A program made the position numbers and the translations under genes. A stretch of 64,000 nucleotides of DNA. It comes from Massilia terrae (lineage in GTDB: Bacteria; Pseudomonadota; Gammaproteobacteria; Burkholderiales; Burkholderiaceae_D). The notes under the pieces were generated by a model, which worked only from the letters and a program-made list of their open reading frames with translations, was not told the DNA's origin and searched no databases. This document shows, in pieces, positions 10,201-22,575 of this stretch; within the stretch, counting starts at the first letter, position 1, and the number at the start of each line of letters is the position of its first letter. The stretch is taken from contig NZ_JANUGU010000006.1 of the NCBI RefSeq assembly GCF_024753145.1, positions 186,001 through 250,000 on the forward strand, in the 5' to 3' direction.

Positions 10201-10331
10201 AAGAGAAGATCCAGCAGTTGCAGCAGAAGAAGTCCGAACTGGCCCAGTCCATCCTGGCCGAAGGCGAATCGCAGAAAATGGCGCTAACGCAGGAAGACCT
10301 GCAAGCCATCTTCGCGCCGCTGGAAGACTGA
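7221..10331 (+). CDS. SNF2-family DEAD/DEAH-box ATPase (HepA-like)
   Basis: A 1036-residue protein. The first ~580 residues are a poorly conserved accessory region; the SNF2 motor occupies about 580-1030. Motifs: DDMGLGKTVQT (Walker A, ~595), DESHYIKN (motif II, ~693), TGTPLENHLGELW (III), then the second RecA domain with FSQFTSMLGLI, SLKAGGVGLNL and ATDRAWRIGQ (V-VI). Such proteins are DNA translocases that remodel protein-DNA complexes; specific bacterial roles are mostly unknown. AGGGA precedes the ATG at good spacing. A second, larger SNF2 protein is encoded at 41499-45620. Confidence 0.9.
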   Translation: MHTVDFQRDGSSDAVAPARAPARSPALPAPVTSWLQRVEAAAHPRPKLTAEVTDPKAVQFKFVYVMAPTSGGRHVAICLCKAKLRPNGEVASASPVSEVFSLLSAPPAYLEGVDEDLVRFFIAMRSGSSQGTSATEPKGKVGAILLQMLLEQEKLLWANSWQDMANGLVYPLQAGPQRQANLAWRDEGRIAKLGWSVEPAGKGVSHPGADQIDYMLPTDPPWYVDNLSCGPLDLNRGGIEISLAELQALVAQAPALGGTDKKRVSQLLLAHGLQQLMPLPQPLTQRVRNDVKPVPALLLDSVQLPDINGQRWHDFAVLSYDYDGQRVSFDPAQRVVRQVGEITEVIERDQADEAAALAKLGELGFRKPGTAPLNGVVGAQQLESQAHWLRFAEDDLDALIDAGWHLQKSPRYRYDVVPVEDWYAEIDEPEEAGKAWFELELGIVVNGKRVPLLPVLVQLIRSAPTDFNPEVLAAHAEDDQMLATLKDGLRVALPWGRIKPILATLGELYFNEKIKDKVRLSTLDAARLEDLARGLELRWFGGEQLRETGRKLASFGSVKKVAAPEGLRATLRDYQLDGLSWMQFLREYDLGGILADDMGLGKTVQTLAHILTEKEAGRLTSPALVIAPTSLMTNWVEEASRFTPGLKVLLLQGKERMELFDQIEQADLVLTTYALLPRDEEKLREHHYHLVILDESHYIKNTRSKAAQTAGSLDARHRLCLTGTPLENHLGELWSQFHFLLPGLLGDEKTFNTQFRHPIERQDDPVRRGLLNRRIRPFLLRRTKDNVAKELPEKTEMVRKVELTGAQRDLYETVRLAMDKKVREEIDRKGVARSQIVILEALLKLRQVCCDPRLVKALPAKKQPVSAKLTDLMQMIDDLLEEGRKILVFSQFTSMLGLIEEELDARNIPYALLTGETRDRSAQVAAFQQGAVPIFLISLKAGGVGLNLTAADTVIHYDPWWNPAAENQATDRAWRIGQDKPVFVYKLIAKGTLEEKIQQLQQKKSELAQSILAEGESQKMALTQEDLQAIFAPLED

Positions 10332-10367
10332 TCCTTCCTTCCGGCAGCTTCCTGCCTCAGACAGAAC

Positions 10368-10394
10368 GTCGTTTCCGGCACTGCCGGAAACGAC
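10368..10394. repeat. perfect 13-bp-arm palindrome, possible terminator
   Basis: GTCGTTTCCGGCA and its exact inverse flank a single central C. It lies 37 bp after the SNF2 stop and runs into REPIN copy B. A related half (CGGCAGTGCCGGAGACGAC) lies at the end of copy E near 25092-25110, so it seems to belong to the same repeat family. It could end transcription, but no T-run follows. Confidence 0.6.
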
Positions 10395-10490
10395 TTCCCG
10401 CGAAGGCGGGAACCCCATTTCCCCCGCACTCCGCCAAATCCAAACCTAGCGGCCGGCGAAAGAAATGGGGTTCCCGCCTCCGCGGGAACA
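10390..10490. repeat. REPIN-like element, copy B
   Basis: The left hairpin TTCCCGC/GCGGGAA (loop GAAG) and right hairpin TTCCCGC/GCGGGAA (loop CTCC) face each other. Compared with copies E and G, the C:G pair next to the stem end is replaced by T:A on both sides. It fills much of the 338-bp gap (10332-10669) between the SNF2 gene and the histidine kinase gene; a possible -10 element TATACT at 10626-10631 lies in the remainder. Confidence 0.82.
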
Positions 10491-10669
10491 AAGAGCAACG
10501 CTCACGATTAACGCATGCAGTGCATTTTTATGCGCGGCGCATGCTCTCCGCCTTCACTTTCCCGTAAATCTGTCCTTTCGGTCCCGGCAAGACAAGCATG
10601 TCTATACAAAGTGACCATCCGCCCATATACTGAAAGCTCCTTTCTCACCAAAACTATCGGACGCGACCA

Positions 10670-11794
10670 ATGACAGGTAGTGCCAGCATCGACCGACCCA
10701 GCCCAGCGCCGGCGCGGCCCGATGACATGGCAGCGTTCCGCGCGATCGCCGAGCTGGCCGGCGACACCGCCTTCATCATTGATTGCCGCGACCGCGCGCT
10801 CACCTATCTTTCTGCTGGCGCTGGTCAACTGCTCGGCTACGGCGAGCAAGAACTCTCGCAACAATTGTTGAACCCCGACGCCGATGGCCCGCTGGCCGCG
10901 CTGTGCGCCGGCATGGACGCGCGCCTGCGACGTTTCGCCGATGGGGATCGCAGCCGCCTGCACGTGATCCGCGACATCGAGCTCACACGTCCGGATGGCT
11001 CCAGCATTCCACTGCAGCTGAGTTCCACCCTGGTGTTGGACCAGGCCGGCACCGCCGTCGCGCTGGCCGGCGTCATCCGCGACCGCTCCGCCGAGCGCGC
11101 CATCCAGGCCGAGCAGCAGCGTTTCGCGCGCATGCTCAACCATGAGTTCCGCACCCCGCTGGCCGTGATCGATGGCGCGATCCAGCGCCTGGAAGCGACC
11201 AGCGCCATGGCCGACGAGGCCGTCCGCCAGCGCTACCGCAAGATCGGCAGCGCGGTCGACCGCCTGATCGGCATGCTCGACGAGTATCTGTCGCCCGAAC
11301 GCATGGCCGAACTCGGCCGCGCGCGCGCGCCGAACGGCGTCGATCCCCGCATCTTGCTGGAAGAGGCTGCCGACCAGGCGCGCGCCGCCGGCCGCCCAGT
11401 CAAGCTGGACCTGGACGGCCTGCCGCCGAGCCTGCGCGGCGATCCGCAAGGCCTGCGTCTGGCCTTGAAAGTGCTGGTCGACAATGCGCTGGCGTTTTCG
11501 CCGCCTGGCAGCGGGGTCGAACTGACCGGCCGCGGCGTCGCCAACGGCATCGACATTCGCGTGCGCGACCATGGCGCCGGTGTGCCGCCGGGCGAATCGC
11601 TGCGAATTTTCGATAAGACTTTCCGGGGAAGCAATGCCGTCGGTTTGCCCGGCAGCGGCCTCGGTCTTTACATGGCGCGCGCCGTTTTGGAGGTCCACGG
11701 CGGCACCCTGGAGTTGCTCGACCAGCAAGGGGACGGCGCCATGTTCAAAATCTGGTTGCCAACACAAATTAACCGCGGGAAAGTTGTTGCCTGA
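10670..11794 (+). CDS. soluble PAS-domain sensor histidine kinase
   Basis: A 374-residue kinase without membrane segments. A PAS-like sensor (about 20-140, FIIDCRDRALTYLSAGAGQLLGY) precedes the HisKA dimerisation helix with phospho-acceptor His158 in NHEFRTPLAVIDGA. The HATPase domain shows the N box (LVDNALAFSPPGSG), G1 (DHGAGVPPGESLRIFDKTF) and G2 (GLPGSGLGLYMAR). It should sense a cytoplasmic or redox cue and phosphorylate the response regulator encoded 81 bp downstream. The signal is unknown. The ~35-residue N-terminus before the PAS domain is Pro/Ala-rich and likely disordered. Confidence 0.88.
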   Translation: MTGSASIDRPSPAPARPDDMAAFRAIAELAGDTAFIIDCRDRALTYLSAGAGQLLGYGEQELSQQLLNPDADGPLAALCAGMDARLRRFADGDRSRLHVIRDIELTRPDGSSIPLQLSSTLVLDQAGTAVALAGVIRDRSAERAIQAEQQRFARMLNHEFRTPLAVIDGAIQRLEATSAMADEAVRQRYRKIGSAVDRLIGMLDEYLSPERMAELGRARAPNGVDPRILLEEAADQARAAGRPVKLDLDGLPPSLRGDPQGLRLALKVLVDNALAFSPPGSGVELTGRGVANGIDIRVRDHGAGVPPGESLRIFDKTFRGSNAVGLPGSGLGLYMARAVLEVHGGTLELLDQQGDGAMFKIWLPTQINRGKVVA

Positions 11795-11875
11795 ACCGAG
11801 CCCAGCAGTGATAATCAGTCCGATAGGCCGGGGTAGGCGACGTGCCCACACCATAACGAAAACAATGGCCAGACC

Positions 11876-12556
11876 ATGACGCAGATCCTGATTGTTGAAG
11901 ACAACGGCGAGTATGCCGGCGACATGGCCGAGTTTTTGAAAGAGCTCGACCACGAAGTATCAGTAGCAACAACCGCCAGCGACATGTGGGCGGCATTGAC
12001 GAGGACGCCGACCGCGGTGGTGGTGCTCGACCTTGGCCTGCCCGACGAGGACGGATTCAATGTCATCCCGCGCATGCGCCAGCTGTATCCGGAGATCGGG
12101 CTGCTGGTGTTGACCGGCCGGGTCGCGTTCGACAATCGCATCCTCGGCCTGCGCCTGGGCGCCGACCATTATCTGACCAAGCCCATCAAGTTCCCGGAAC
12201 TGGCCGCGCACATCGAGGCGCTGGACCGCCGCGTGCGCCCGCAGGAGCCGGCGCCGACACCGAGCAAGTGGGTGCTCCGCGTCAGCGCCCGCCAGCTTGA
12301 GCTGATGGGCAAGGTGATCGACCTGACCGAGAAAGAGTGCAATTTCCTGCACCTGCTTACCATCAACACCCGGCCGGTGCCGCGCCAGGTGATCGTGGCC
12401 GGCATGGGCGGCGACGATCCCGAAGCGAGCCGCCGCGTCGACATGCTTGTCTATCGCCTGCGCAAGAAAGCGCGCAGCGGACTGGGCCAGGATCTGCCGC
12501 TGCGCAGCGCCTACGGCGAAGGCTACAGCCTGTCGGCCGGGTTCACGCTCTCCTGA
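11876..12556 (+). CDS. OmpR-type response regulator
   Basis: A 226-residue regulator. The receiver domain (1-118) has the acidic pocket VEDN, phospho-acceptor Asp52 in VVLDLGLPDEDGF and the conserved Lys102 in LTKPIKF. A linker rich in Pro leads to a C-terminal winged-helix domain (about 130-222, VIDLTEKECNFLHLL, YRLRKKAR, AYGEGYSL) of the OmpR/PhoB class. The wing differs from typical PhoB sequences. It is almost surely the partner of the upstream kinase. Shine-Dalgarno sequence is weak. Confidence 0.88.
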   Translation: MTQILIVEDNGEYAGDMAEFLKELDHEVSVATTASDMWAALTRTPTAVVVLDLGLPDEDGFNVIPRMRQLYPEIGLLVLTGRVAFDNRILGLRLGADHYLTKPIKFPELAAHIEALDRRVRPQEPAPTPSKWVLRVSARQLELMGKVIDLTEKECNFLHLLTINTRPVPRQVIVAGMGGDDPEASRRVDMLVYRLRKKARSGLGQDLPLRSAYGEGYSLSAGFTLS

Positions 12557-12692
12557 TCGATCATTCGGGACAGGGTCGCTGAGCGCCTCGTCTGTCATTG
12601 GTCGTAATTGGGGACATGGTGGTCTGTCTTGACGGCGGGCAGCCAAATAATCGGGGACATGGTGAATCGTAACCGTGTACAATTGCCGCACC

Positions 12693-13406
12693 ATGGCCCG
12701 CCAGTCCCGACTCATCCTTCCTCACCAGCCGCACCACGTCCTTCATCGCGGCAACGATAACCAGCTGATCTTCCGCGACGACGAGGACCATGAGCGCTTG
12801 CTCGGCTGGCTGAAGGAGGCTTCCCGCTTCTATAGCGTGGCGATCCATGCCTACGCGCTGATGCCGACCCACCTGCACCTGCTGGCCACGCCCGGCGACG
12901 ACACCGGGCTGGCCCTGATGATGCAGAAGCTCGGCCGCTTGTACGTGCCTTGGTTCAACCAGAAATACCAGCGCAGCGGCAGCCTGTTCCAGGGGCGGTT
13001 CCGGACCTCGCTGGTCGAAACGGACAAGTATTTCCTCGCCTGCAGCCGCTTCATCGAGCTCAACCCCGTGCGGTCGCAACTGGCGGCCGAGCCTGGCGAT
13101 TACCCTTGGTCCAGCTACCGGCATCACGCCGGGCTGCGCGTAGACACGGTAGTGAGCGATCACTCGCTCTACTGGGCGCTGGGCAATACGCCGTTCCAGC
13201 GCGAGGCGGCGTACACGGAATTCGTCGCCCAGGGCATCCCGGACGCGGAGCTCAAGGGCATCAATGACGCCGTCATGAAAGGGTGGCCGCTGGCCACCGA
13301 CGCCTTCAAGGCCGACCTGGAGCGCAAGACCAGCCGCCAGATCCTGCCGGCCAAGCGCGGCCGGCCCTTCAAGAAGCCGCTGCCGCCGGCGCCGAAATCA
13401 GCCTGA
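12693..13406 (+). CDS. REP-associated tyrosine transposase (RAYT, IS200/TnpA_REP family)
   Basis: A 237-residue Y1-transposase-like protein. The HUH metal motif is His60-Leu-His62 in PTHLHLLATP; the candidate nucleophile is Tyr113 in ETDKYFLACSRFIELNP, followed by the family-typical NPVR and YPWSSYRHH segments. RAYTs are single-copy domesticated relatives of IS200 transposases that bind and cut REP hairpins. The ATG at 12693 begins MARQSRLILP, a common start for the family; an upstream ATG at 12675 is less likely. A REP-type element lies directly downstream and seven more are in this window. Confidence 0.92.
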   Translation: MARQSRLILPHQPHHVLHRGNDNQLIFRDDEDHERLLGWLKEASRFYSVAIHAYALMPTHLHLLATPGDDTGLALMMQKLGRLYVPWFNQKYQRSGSLFQGRFRTSLVETDKYFLACSRFIELNPVRSQLAAEPGDYPWSSYRHHAGLRVDTVVSDHSLYWALGNTPFQREAAYTEFVAQGIPDAELKGINDAVMKGWPLATDAFKADLERKTSRQILPAKRGRPFKKPLPPAPKSA

Positions 13407-13437
13407 TTTCTCGTTAATACAACAACATACTCCATCT

Positions 13438-13536
13438 CGTCGCCGCGAAAGCGGGGGCCCATTTTGCACGCCCATCGCTTTTGCTGGTGCTTGCCATGAT
13501 GCGAGCAAAGGGGGTTCCCGCTTGCGCGGGAGCGAC
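13438..13536. repeat. REPIN-like element, copy C (inside the RAYT unit)
   Basis: The left hairpin CCGC-GAAA-GCGG is degenerate at its base; the right hairpin is TTCCCGC/GCGGGAG with loop TTGC and end GCGACG. This is the most diverged copy and the one physically linked to the transposase gene. Confidence 0.75.
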
Positions 13537-13691
13537 GTTCCTGCTTCCGCATTTACTGTGTCCCCATTTATTTTGAAAAGAAAATACTTGTCAATTAATT
13601 CCACTCCGACCCTAATTGTTCTTGTTGATCTTCCTGCTGCGTTGCAGTATCGTCGGCCTTCATCCCGTCAAAAAAGCTGTTGGAGAAGCTC

Positions 13692-18398
<4,707 letters not shown>

Positions 18399-18412
18399 GA
18401 AAAATTGTGAAC

Positions 18413-18493
18413 GTCATCCCCGCCAACGCGGGGATCCCATTCCTCAGCGTAGAGACGAAAGTCAAATGGGGTTCCCGCGTGCGCGGGAACGAC
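18413..18493. repeat. REPIN-like element, copy D, between gltB and gltD
   Basis: The left hairpin TCCCCGC/GCGGGGA (loop CAAC) and right hairpin TTCCCGC/GCGGGAA (loop GTGC) differ from each other, yet each is perfectly paired. It is the shortest copy and lies within an operon, 14 bp after the gltB stop, where it could set the ratio of the two subunits by mRNA processing or partial termination. Confidence 0.85.
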
Positions 18494-18521
18494 GGTTGAG
18501 GTAGCGAAAAGGAAAACAATC

Positions 18522-19985
18522 GTGGGCAAAATCACAGGCTTCATGGAATTTCAACGCCAGGACGAGGACTACCTCGACCCGGCCGAGCGCGTCAAGAACT
18601 ACAAGGAGTTCGTGCTGACGCTGACCGACTCCCAGGCGAAAGTGCAGGGCGCGCGCTGCATGGATTGCGGCATCCCGTTCTGCAACACCGGCTGCCCGGT
18701 CAACAACCAGATCCCCGACTGGAACGACCTGGTCTATCACGGCAACTACCGTGCGGCGGTCGACAACCTGCATTCGACCAACAACTTCCCCGAGGTCACC
18801 GGCCGCATCTGCCCGGCCCCGTGCGAAGCGGCCTGCACGCTGAACATCAGCAATGAAGCGGTCGGCATCAAGTCGATCGAGCGCAAGATCGCCGACACCG
18901 GTTGGGAGCACGGCTGGATCGTGCCGCAGCCGGCCGCCGAAAAGACCGGCAAGAAGGTCGCCGTGATCGGTTCCGGCCCCGCCGGCCTGGCTGCCGCCCA
19001 GCAGCTGGCGCGCGTCGGCCATGCCGTGACGGTGTTCGAGAAGAGCGACCGCATCGGCGGCCTGCTGCGCTACGGTATCCCCGACTTCAAGATGGAGAAG
19101 GGCCTGATCGACCGCCGCATCGAGCAGATGGAAGCCGAAGGCGTGACCTTCCGCACCAGCGTCCTGATCGGCAAGGACTTTCCGGCCAGCGTGTCGAACA
19201 TGGCGCGCGAAACGATCTTCCCGGAAGACCTGGACAAGGAATTCGACGCCGTCATCCTGGCCGGCGGCGCCGAGCAGCCGCGTGACCTGCCGGTCCCGGG
19301 CCGCGAGCTGAAGGGCGTGCATTTCGCGATGGACTTCCTGCCGCAGCAGAACCGCGTGAATGCCGGCGACAAGGTCAAGGACCAGATCAAGGCCACCGGC
19401 AAGCACGTGGTCGTGATCGGCGGCGGCGATACCGGTTCGGACTGCGTCGGCACCTCGAACCGCCATGGCGCCGCGTCGATCACCCAGTTCGAACTGATGC
19501 CGATGCCGCCGGAGCAGGAGAACAAGCCGCTGGTGTGGCCGTACTGGCCGACCAAGCTGCGCACCTCGTCCTCGCACGAGGAAGGCTGCGAGCGCGAATT
19601 CGCGGTCGCCACCAAGCGCTTCGAAGGCAAGGGCGGCAAGGTCGACAAGCTGATCGGCTGCCGCGTCGAATGGAAAGACGGCAAGATGAGCGAAGTGCCG
19701 GATTCGGAATTCGAGATCAAGGCCGACCTGGTGTTCCTGGCCATGGGCTTCGTGTCGCCGGTGCAGCAGGTGCTGGATGCGTTCAGCGTGCAGAAGGATG
19801 CCCGCGGCAACGCCCGCGCAACGGTCGACGGCGCCCATGCCTACCAGACCTCGGCGCCGAAAGTGTTCGCGGCCGGCGACATGCGCCGTGGCCAGTCGCT
19901 GGTGGTGTGGGCGATCCGCGAAGGCCGCCAGTGCGCCCGCGCGGTCGATGAATTCCTGATGGGCTCGTCGGTGCTGCCGCGCTGA
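18522..19985 (+). CDS. gltD: glutamate synthase small subunit
   Basis: A 487-residue FAD- and NADPH-binding subunit that passes electrons to GltB. The N-terminus carries cysteines for two 4Fe-4S clusters ([17 protein letters not shown] and [12 protein letters not shown]). An FAD-binding Rossmann motif ([17 protein letters not shown], ~residue 145) and an NADPH-binding motif ([15 protein letters not shown], ~300) follow, and the C-terminal [16 protein letters not shown] segment is typical. Translation starts at a GTG ([12 protein letters not shown] agrees with family starts), with AAAAGG upstream. Confidence 0.97.
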   Translation: MGKITGFMEFQRQDEDYLDPAERVKNYKEFVLTLTDSQAKVQGARCMDCGIPFCNTGCPVNNQIPDWNDLVYHGNYRAAVDNLHSTNNFPEVTGRICPAPCEAACTLNISNEAVGIKSIERKIADTGWEHGWIVPQPAAEKTGKKVAVIGSGPAGLAAAQQLARVGHAVTVFEKSDRIGGLLRYGIPDFKMEKGLIDRRIEQMEAEGVTFRTSVLIGKDFPASVSNMARETIFPEDLDKEFDAVILAGGAEQPRDLPVPGRELKGVHFAMDFLPQQNRVNAGDKVKDQIKATGKHVVVIGGGDTGSDCVGTSNRHGAASITQFELMPMPPEQENKPLVWPYWPTKLRTSSSHEEGCEREFAVATKRFEGKGGKVDKLIGCRVEWKDGKMSEVPDSEFEIKADLVFLAMGFVSPVQQVLDAFSVQKDARGNARATVDGAHAYQTSAPKVFAAGDMRRGQSLVVWAIREGRQCARAVDEFLMGSSVLPR

Positions 19986-20007
19986 CCAGCCTGTGACGGA
20001 CAAGCAG

Positions 20008-20035
20008 ACGGCCCTTTGCGGGCCGTTTGTTTTGT
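20008..20035 (+). terminator. rho-independent terminator after gltD
   Basis: The stem ACGGCCC/GGGCCGT with loop TTTGC (20008-20026) is followed by the T-rich stretch TTGTTTTGT. It lies 23 bp after the gltD stop and abuts the stop codon of the convergent small gene. Confidence 0.82.
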
Positions 20036-20283
20036 CAGGATGCCTTTCCAATAAGGTGCAATAGGCCGACCGTTGTGCCGACAATGGCCAATGACAGGGC
20101 GCATCCCCATTTGATGAGATTGGCGATTGACTGGTGCATTTCGGATCGCAGGCGCTCCATTTCGATTCGCAACTCTGCAAAACCGGTCTTCATTGTCATG
20201 TCGAGGTTGGCAGAGCGCACCTCTCCCCTCGCTTCGACGGCGGCCAGCTTCGCATCATTTTCTTCTCGGGTCTGGTCGGTCAT
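20035..20283 (-). CDS. small coiled-coil membrane protein (second of tandem pair)
   Basis: An 82-residue protein: a heptad-rich coiled coil (about 5-55, [31 protein letters not shown]) followed by one hydrophobic C-terminal segment ([19 protein letters not shown]). This layout resembles DUF1640-type and related bacterial coiled-coil anchors; function unknown. The upstream frame is open, but the ATG at 20283 overlaps the stop of the preceding gene as ATGA, which decides the start. It is a clear paralogue of that neighbour. Confidence 0.62.
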   Translation of the reverse strand: MTDQTREENDAKLAAVEARGEVRSANLDMTMKTGFAELRIEMERLRSEMHQSIANLIKWGCALSLAIVGTTVGLLHLIGKAS

Positions 20284-20567
20284 GCGTTCGCGTGCGCGAT
20301 AAAGATGGCGATAAGAAACAGAACTGCAATAGCAAGGAAACATCCCCAAGCGATAAGTTCGACGGTACTTTTATATATTTCGATTCGGATCTCAGCCAAC
20401 TGTGAGCGAAGTTCGGCGCGCATCTCGGCTTTGACCTCGCTGAACTGCTCCCGCATGACCGCACGATTACTTGTCGCTTTCAAATCTGTCTCAGCAAGGC
20501 GCGCCTCAATTCTGGCGAATGCACAGGCCAGCCTTGTATCAACTTCGTGCTGAGTGAGGTCGGCCAT
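20280..20567 (-). CDS. small coiled-coil membrane protein (first of tandem pair)
   Basis: A 95-residue protein with the same plan as its downstream neighbour: coiled coil (about 5-68, with FSEVKAEMRAELRSQLAEIRI) then a single C-terminal membrane segment (IAWGCFLAIAVLFLIAIFI). The shared pattern E-I-R-I-E, S-x-x-x-L-I-x-W-G-C before the membrane helix shows the two arose by duplication. The genes overlap by ATGA and are likely translated together, so a hetero-oligomeric membrane-anchored coiled coil is plausible. Third-position GC is lower than in the surrounding genes. Confidence 0.62.
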   Translation of the reverse strand: MADLTQHEVDTRLACAFARIEARLAETDLKATSNRAVMREQFSEVKAEMRAELRSQLAEIRIEIYKSTVELIAWGCFLAIAVLFLIAIFIAHANA

Positions 20568-20945
20568 GATCGTCGCGAGTCTTCACTGTCAATGCCAGGC
20601 ACCTTAGCACGAAGCCTGCTTCCGCCAATCGCGCGAATGCGAGTTCCCCGCATGCCGCTGATTCGGCTCAGATCTTGCGAAAACGCTCGCGCAAAACGGA
20701 GTACATTGACGCACCGCAACACCCTGCAAACCTACACGAATGTATGTTACTATCCGTAATGTTGGGTATTTCCGTCAGGTATGCATATCCCAAGAAAAAC
20801 AATCACTTACGTGCGGCAATTATCTGACTCTACGGTTATTAATGTTGTATTATCGCCTCGATTCCGTGGCCAAAACGGGGCTGTCGCAAGCAGAGCTTGA
20901 CCTTTCTGCACTACAATACGAGATTCCTCAAAAATCAATACCAAA
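20568..20945. other. intergenic region upstream of the mla operon
   Basis: These 378 bp carry no convincing gene; a 72-codon frame at 20740-20958 has no family features and overlaps mlaF. The region is AT-richer than its surroundings and should hold divergent promoters for the coiled-coil pair and mlaFEDACB. Possible -10 hexamers are TATTAT near 20850 and TACAAT at 20912-20917, but I find no well-spaced -35 partner. Confidence 0.4.
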
Positions 20946-21749
20946 GTGTCGAACCTAGTCGAAATCCGCGACCTTCATTTTGCCTACGGCACGCGGCCGA
21001 TCCTGCAGAATCTGCGCATGGACTTCCCGCGCGGGAAGCTCATCGCCGTGATGGGCGGTTCCGGCTCGGGCAAGACCACCGTGCTGCGCCTGATCGGCGG
21101 CCAGATCCGCCAGCAGCAGGGCACGCTCAAGGTCGATGGCCAGGAGGTCAAGGCACTCGACACGGACGGCCTGTACAAGCTGCGCCGCAAGATGGGCATG
21201 CTGTTCCAGTTCGGCGCCCTGTTCACCGACCTGACCGTGTTCGACAACGTCGCCTTCCCGCTGCGCGAGCACACCGACCTGCCGGAAGAACTGATCCGCG
21301 ACCTGGTGCTGATGAAGCTGAACGCGGTCGGCCTGCGCAATGCCCACAAGCTCAAGCCCAGCGAGATCTCGGGCGGCATGGCGCGCCGCGTGGCGCTGGC
21401 GCGCGCGATCGCGCTCGACCCCGAGCTGATCATGTACGACGAGCCCTTCGCCGGCCTCGACCCGATCTCGATGGGCGTCACCGCCAACCTGATCCGCAAC
21501 CTCAACGACACCCTCGGCTCGACCTCGATCCTGGTCTCGCACGACGTCCACGAGACCTTCGCGATCGCCGACTATGTCTATTTCCTGTCCGCCGGCCAGA
21601 TCGTGGCCGAGGGCACGCCGGCGGAAATGCGCGCTTCCGAAGACCCGTACGTGAAACAATTCGTCACCGCAGCACCGGATGGCCCGGTGCCCTTCCACTA
21701 TCCCGGCAAGTCGCTGGCCGACGACCTGGGCCTGGGAGGGCGCGCATGA
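20946..21749 (+). CDS. mlaF: phospholipid transport ABC ATPase MlaF
   Basis: A 267-residue ABC ATPase that powers the inner-membrane MlaFEDB complex, which moves phospholipids between the membranes to maintain outer-membrane asymmetry. It has Walker A GGSGSGKTT (~38), the signature SGGMARRVALARAI, Walker B LIMYDEPFAGLDP and the switch His in LVSHDVHETF. Translation starts at a GTG. The stop overlaps the mlaE start as ATGA. Confidence 0.95.
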   Translation: MSNLVEIRDLHFAYGTRPILQNLRMDFPRGKLIAVMGGSGSGKTTVLRLIGGQIRQQQGTLKVDGQEVKALDTDGLYKLRRKMGMLFQFGALFTDLTVFDNVAFPLREHTDLPEELIRDLVLMKLNAVGLRNAHKLKPSEISGGMARRVALARAIALDPELIMYDEPFAGLDPISMGVTANLIRNLNDTLGSTSILVSHDVHETFAIADYVYFLSAGQIVAEGTPAEMRASEDPYVKQFVTAAPDGPVPFHYPGKSLADDLGLGGRA

Positions 21750-22528
21750 TCATGAACCTGCTTGAGCGCATCGGCGCCGCCGCCCGCGAGTCCATCGAGC
21801 GCCTCGGCTACGCGACCCGTTCCTTCTTCTACCTGCTGGGCGTCTCGCCCGGCGCGCTGCGCCGCCCGTCGCTGGTATCGGAACAGGTCCACTTCATCGG
21901 CAACTATTCGATGCTGATCATCACCATCTCGGGCCTGATGGTCGGCGCCGTGCTGGGCCTGCAGGGCTATTACACGCTGTCCACCTATGGCGCCGAGCAG
22001 AAGCTGGGCACGGTGGTGGCGCTGTCGCTGACCCGCGAGCTGGGTCCGGTGGTGACCGCGCTGCTGTTCGCCGGCCGCGCCGGCACCTCGCTGACCGCCC
22101 AGATCGGCCTGATGAAGGCGGGCGAGCAGCTGGCCGCGATGGAAATGATGGCGATTAACCCGGTCCAGCGCGTGCTGGCGCCGCGCTTCTGGGGCGGTGT
22201 GATCGCGATGCCGGTGCTGGCCGCGATCTTCTCGGCGGTCGGCATTTTCGGCGGCTACATCGTCGGCGTGAAGCTGATCGGCGTGGACGAGGGCGCCTTC
22301 TGGTCGCAGATGCAGGCCGGCGTCGATGTGCGCGCTGACATTTTGAACGGCGTGCTCAAATCTGTTGTGTTCGGCATCATCGTGACCTTCACCGCCCTGT
22401 ACCAGGGCTACGAGGCCGAGCCGACGCCCGCCGACGTGGCGCGCGCGACCACGCGCACCGTCGTGATTTCGTCGCTCTTGATCTGGTGGCTGGACTTCAT
22501 CCTGACCGCCCTGATGTTCAACAAATAA
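21746..22528 (+). CDS. mlaE: phospholipid transport permease MlaE
   Basis: A 260-residue inner-membrane permease with an N-terminal amphipathic helix and about five to six hydrophobic segments. The family hallmark GPVVTALLFAGRAGTSLTAQIG (read in two parts, GPVVTALLF and AGRAGTSLTAQIG) lies near residue 95, followed by EQLAAMEMMAINP. It works as a dimer with MlaF, MlaD and MlaB. The ATG at 21746 overlaps the mlaF stop; a second ATG six bases on is an alternative. Confidence 0.95.
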   Translation: MIMNLLERIGAAARESIERLGYATRSFFYLLGVSPGALRRPSLVSEQVHFIGNYSMLIITISGLMVGAVLGLQGYYTLSTYGAEQKLGTVVALSLTRELGPVVTALLFAGRAGTSLTAQIGLMKAGEQLAAMEMMAINPVQRVLAPRFWGGVIAMPVLAAIFSAVGIFGGYIVGVKLIGVDEGAFWSQMQAGVDVRADILNGVLKSVVFGIIVTFTALYQGYEAEPTPADVARATTRTVVISSLLIWWLDFILTALMFNK

Positions 22529-22575
22529 AACAAGGGCGGGCGCGGGGTGCCAGCCACCATGAATTAGGAAAACTT

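Larger units (their letters stand above)
12609..13566. mobile_element. RAYT transposase unit bounded by inverted TGGGGACA
   Basis: The left boundary contains TGGGGACA at 12609-12616, with a second CGGGGACAT copy at 12652-12660; the right boundary contains the exact inverse TGTCCCCA at 13559-13566. Between them lie the transposase gene and REPIN copy C. Boundaries are inferred from the inverted octamer, so the true ends may differ by some bases. No target duplication was identified. Confidence 0.6.

Noticed and set aside
20134-20553. Plus-strand open frame of 139 codons opposite the coiled-coil pair
   Set aside because: The minus-strand pair has coiled-coil and membrane patterns, mutual similarity and an ATGA overlap; the plus-strand product has none.
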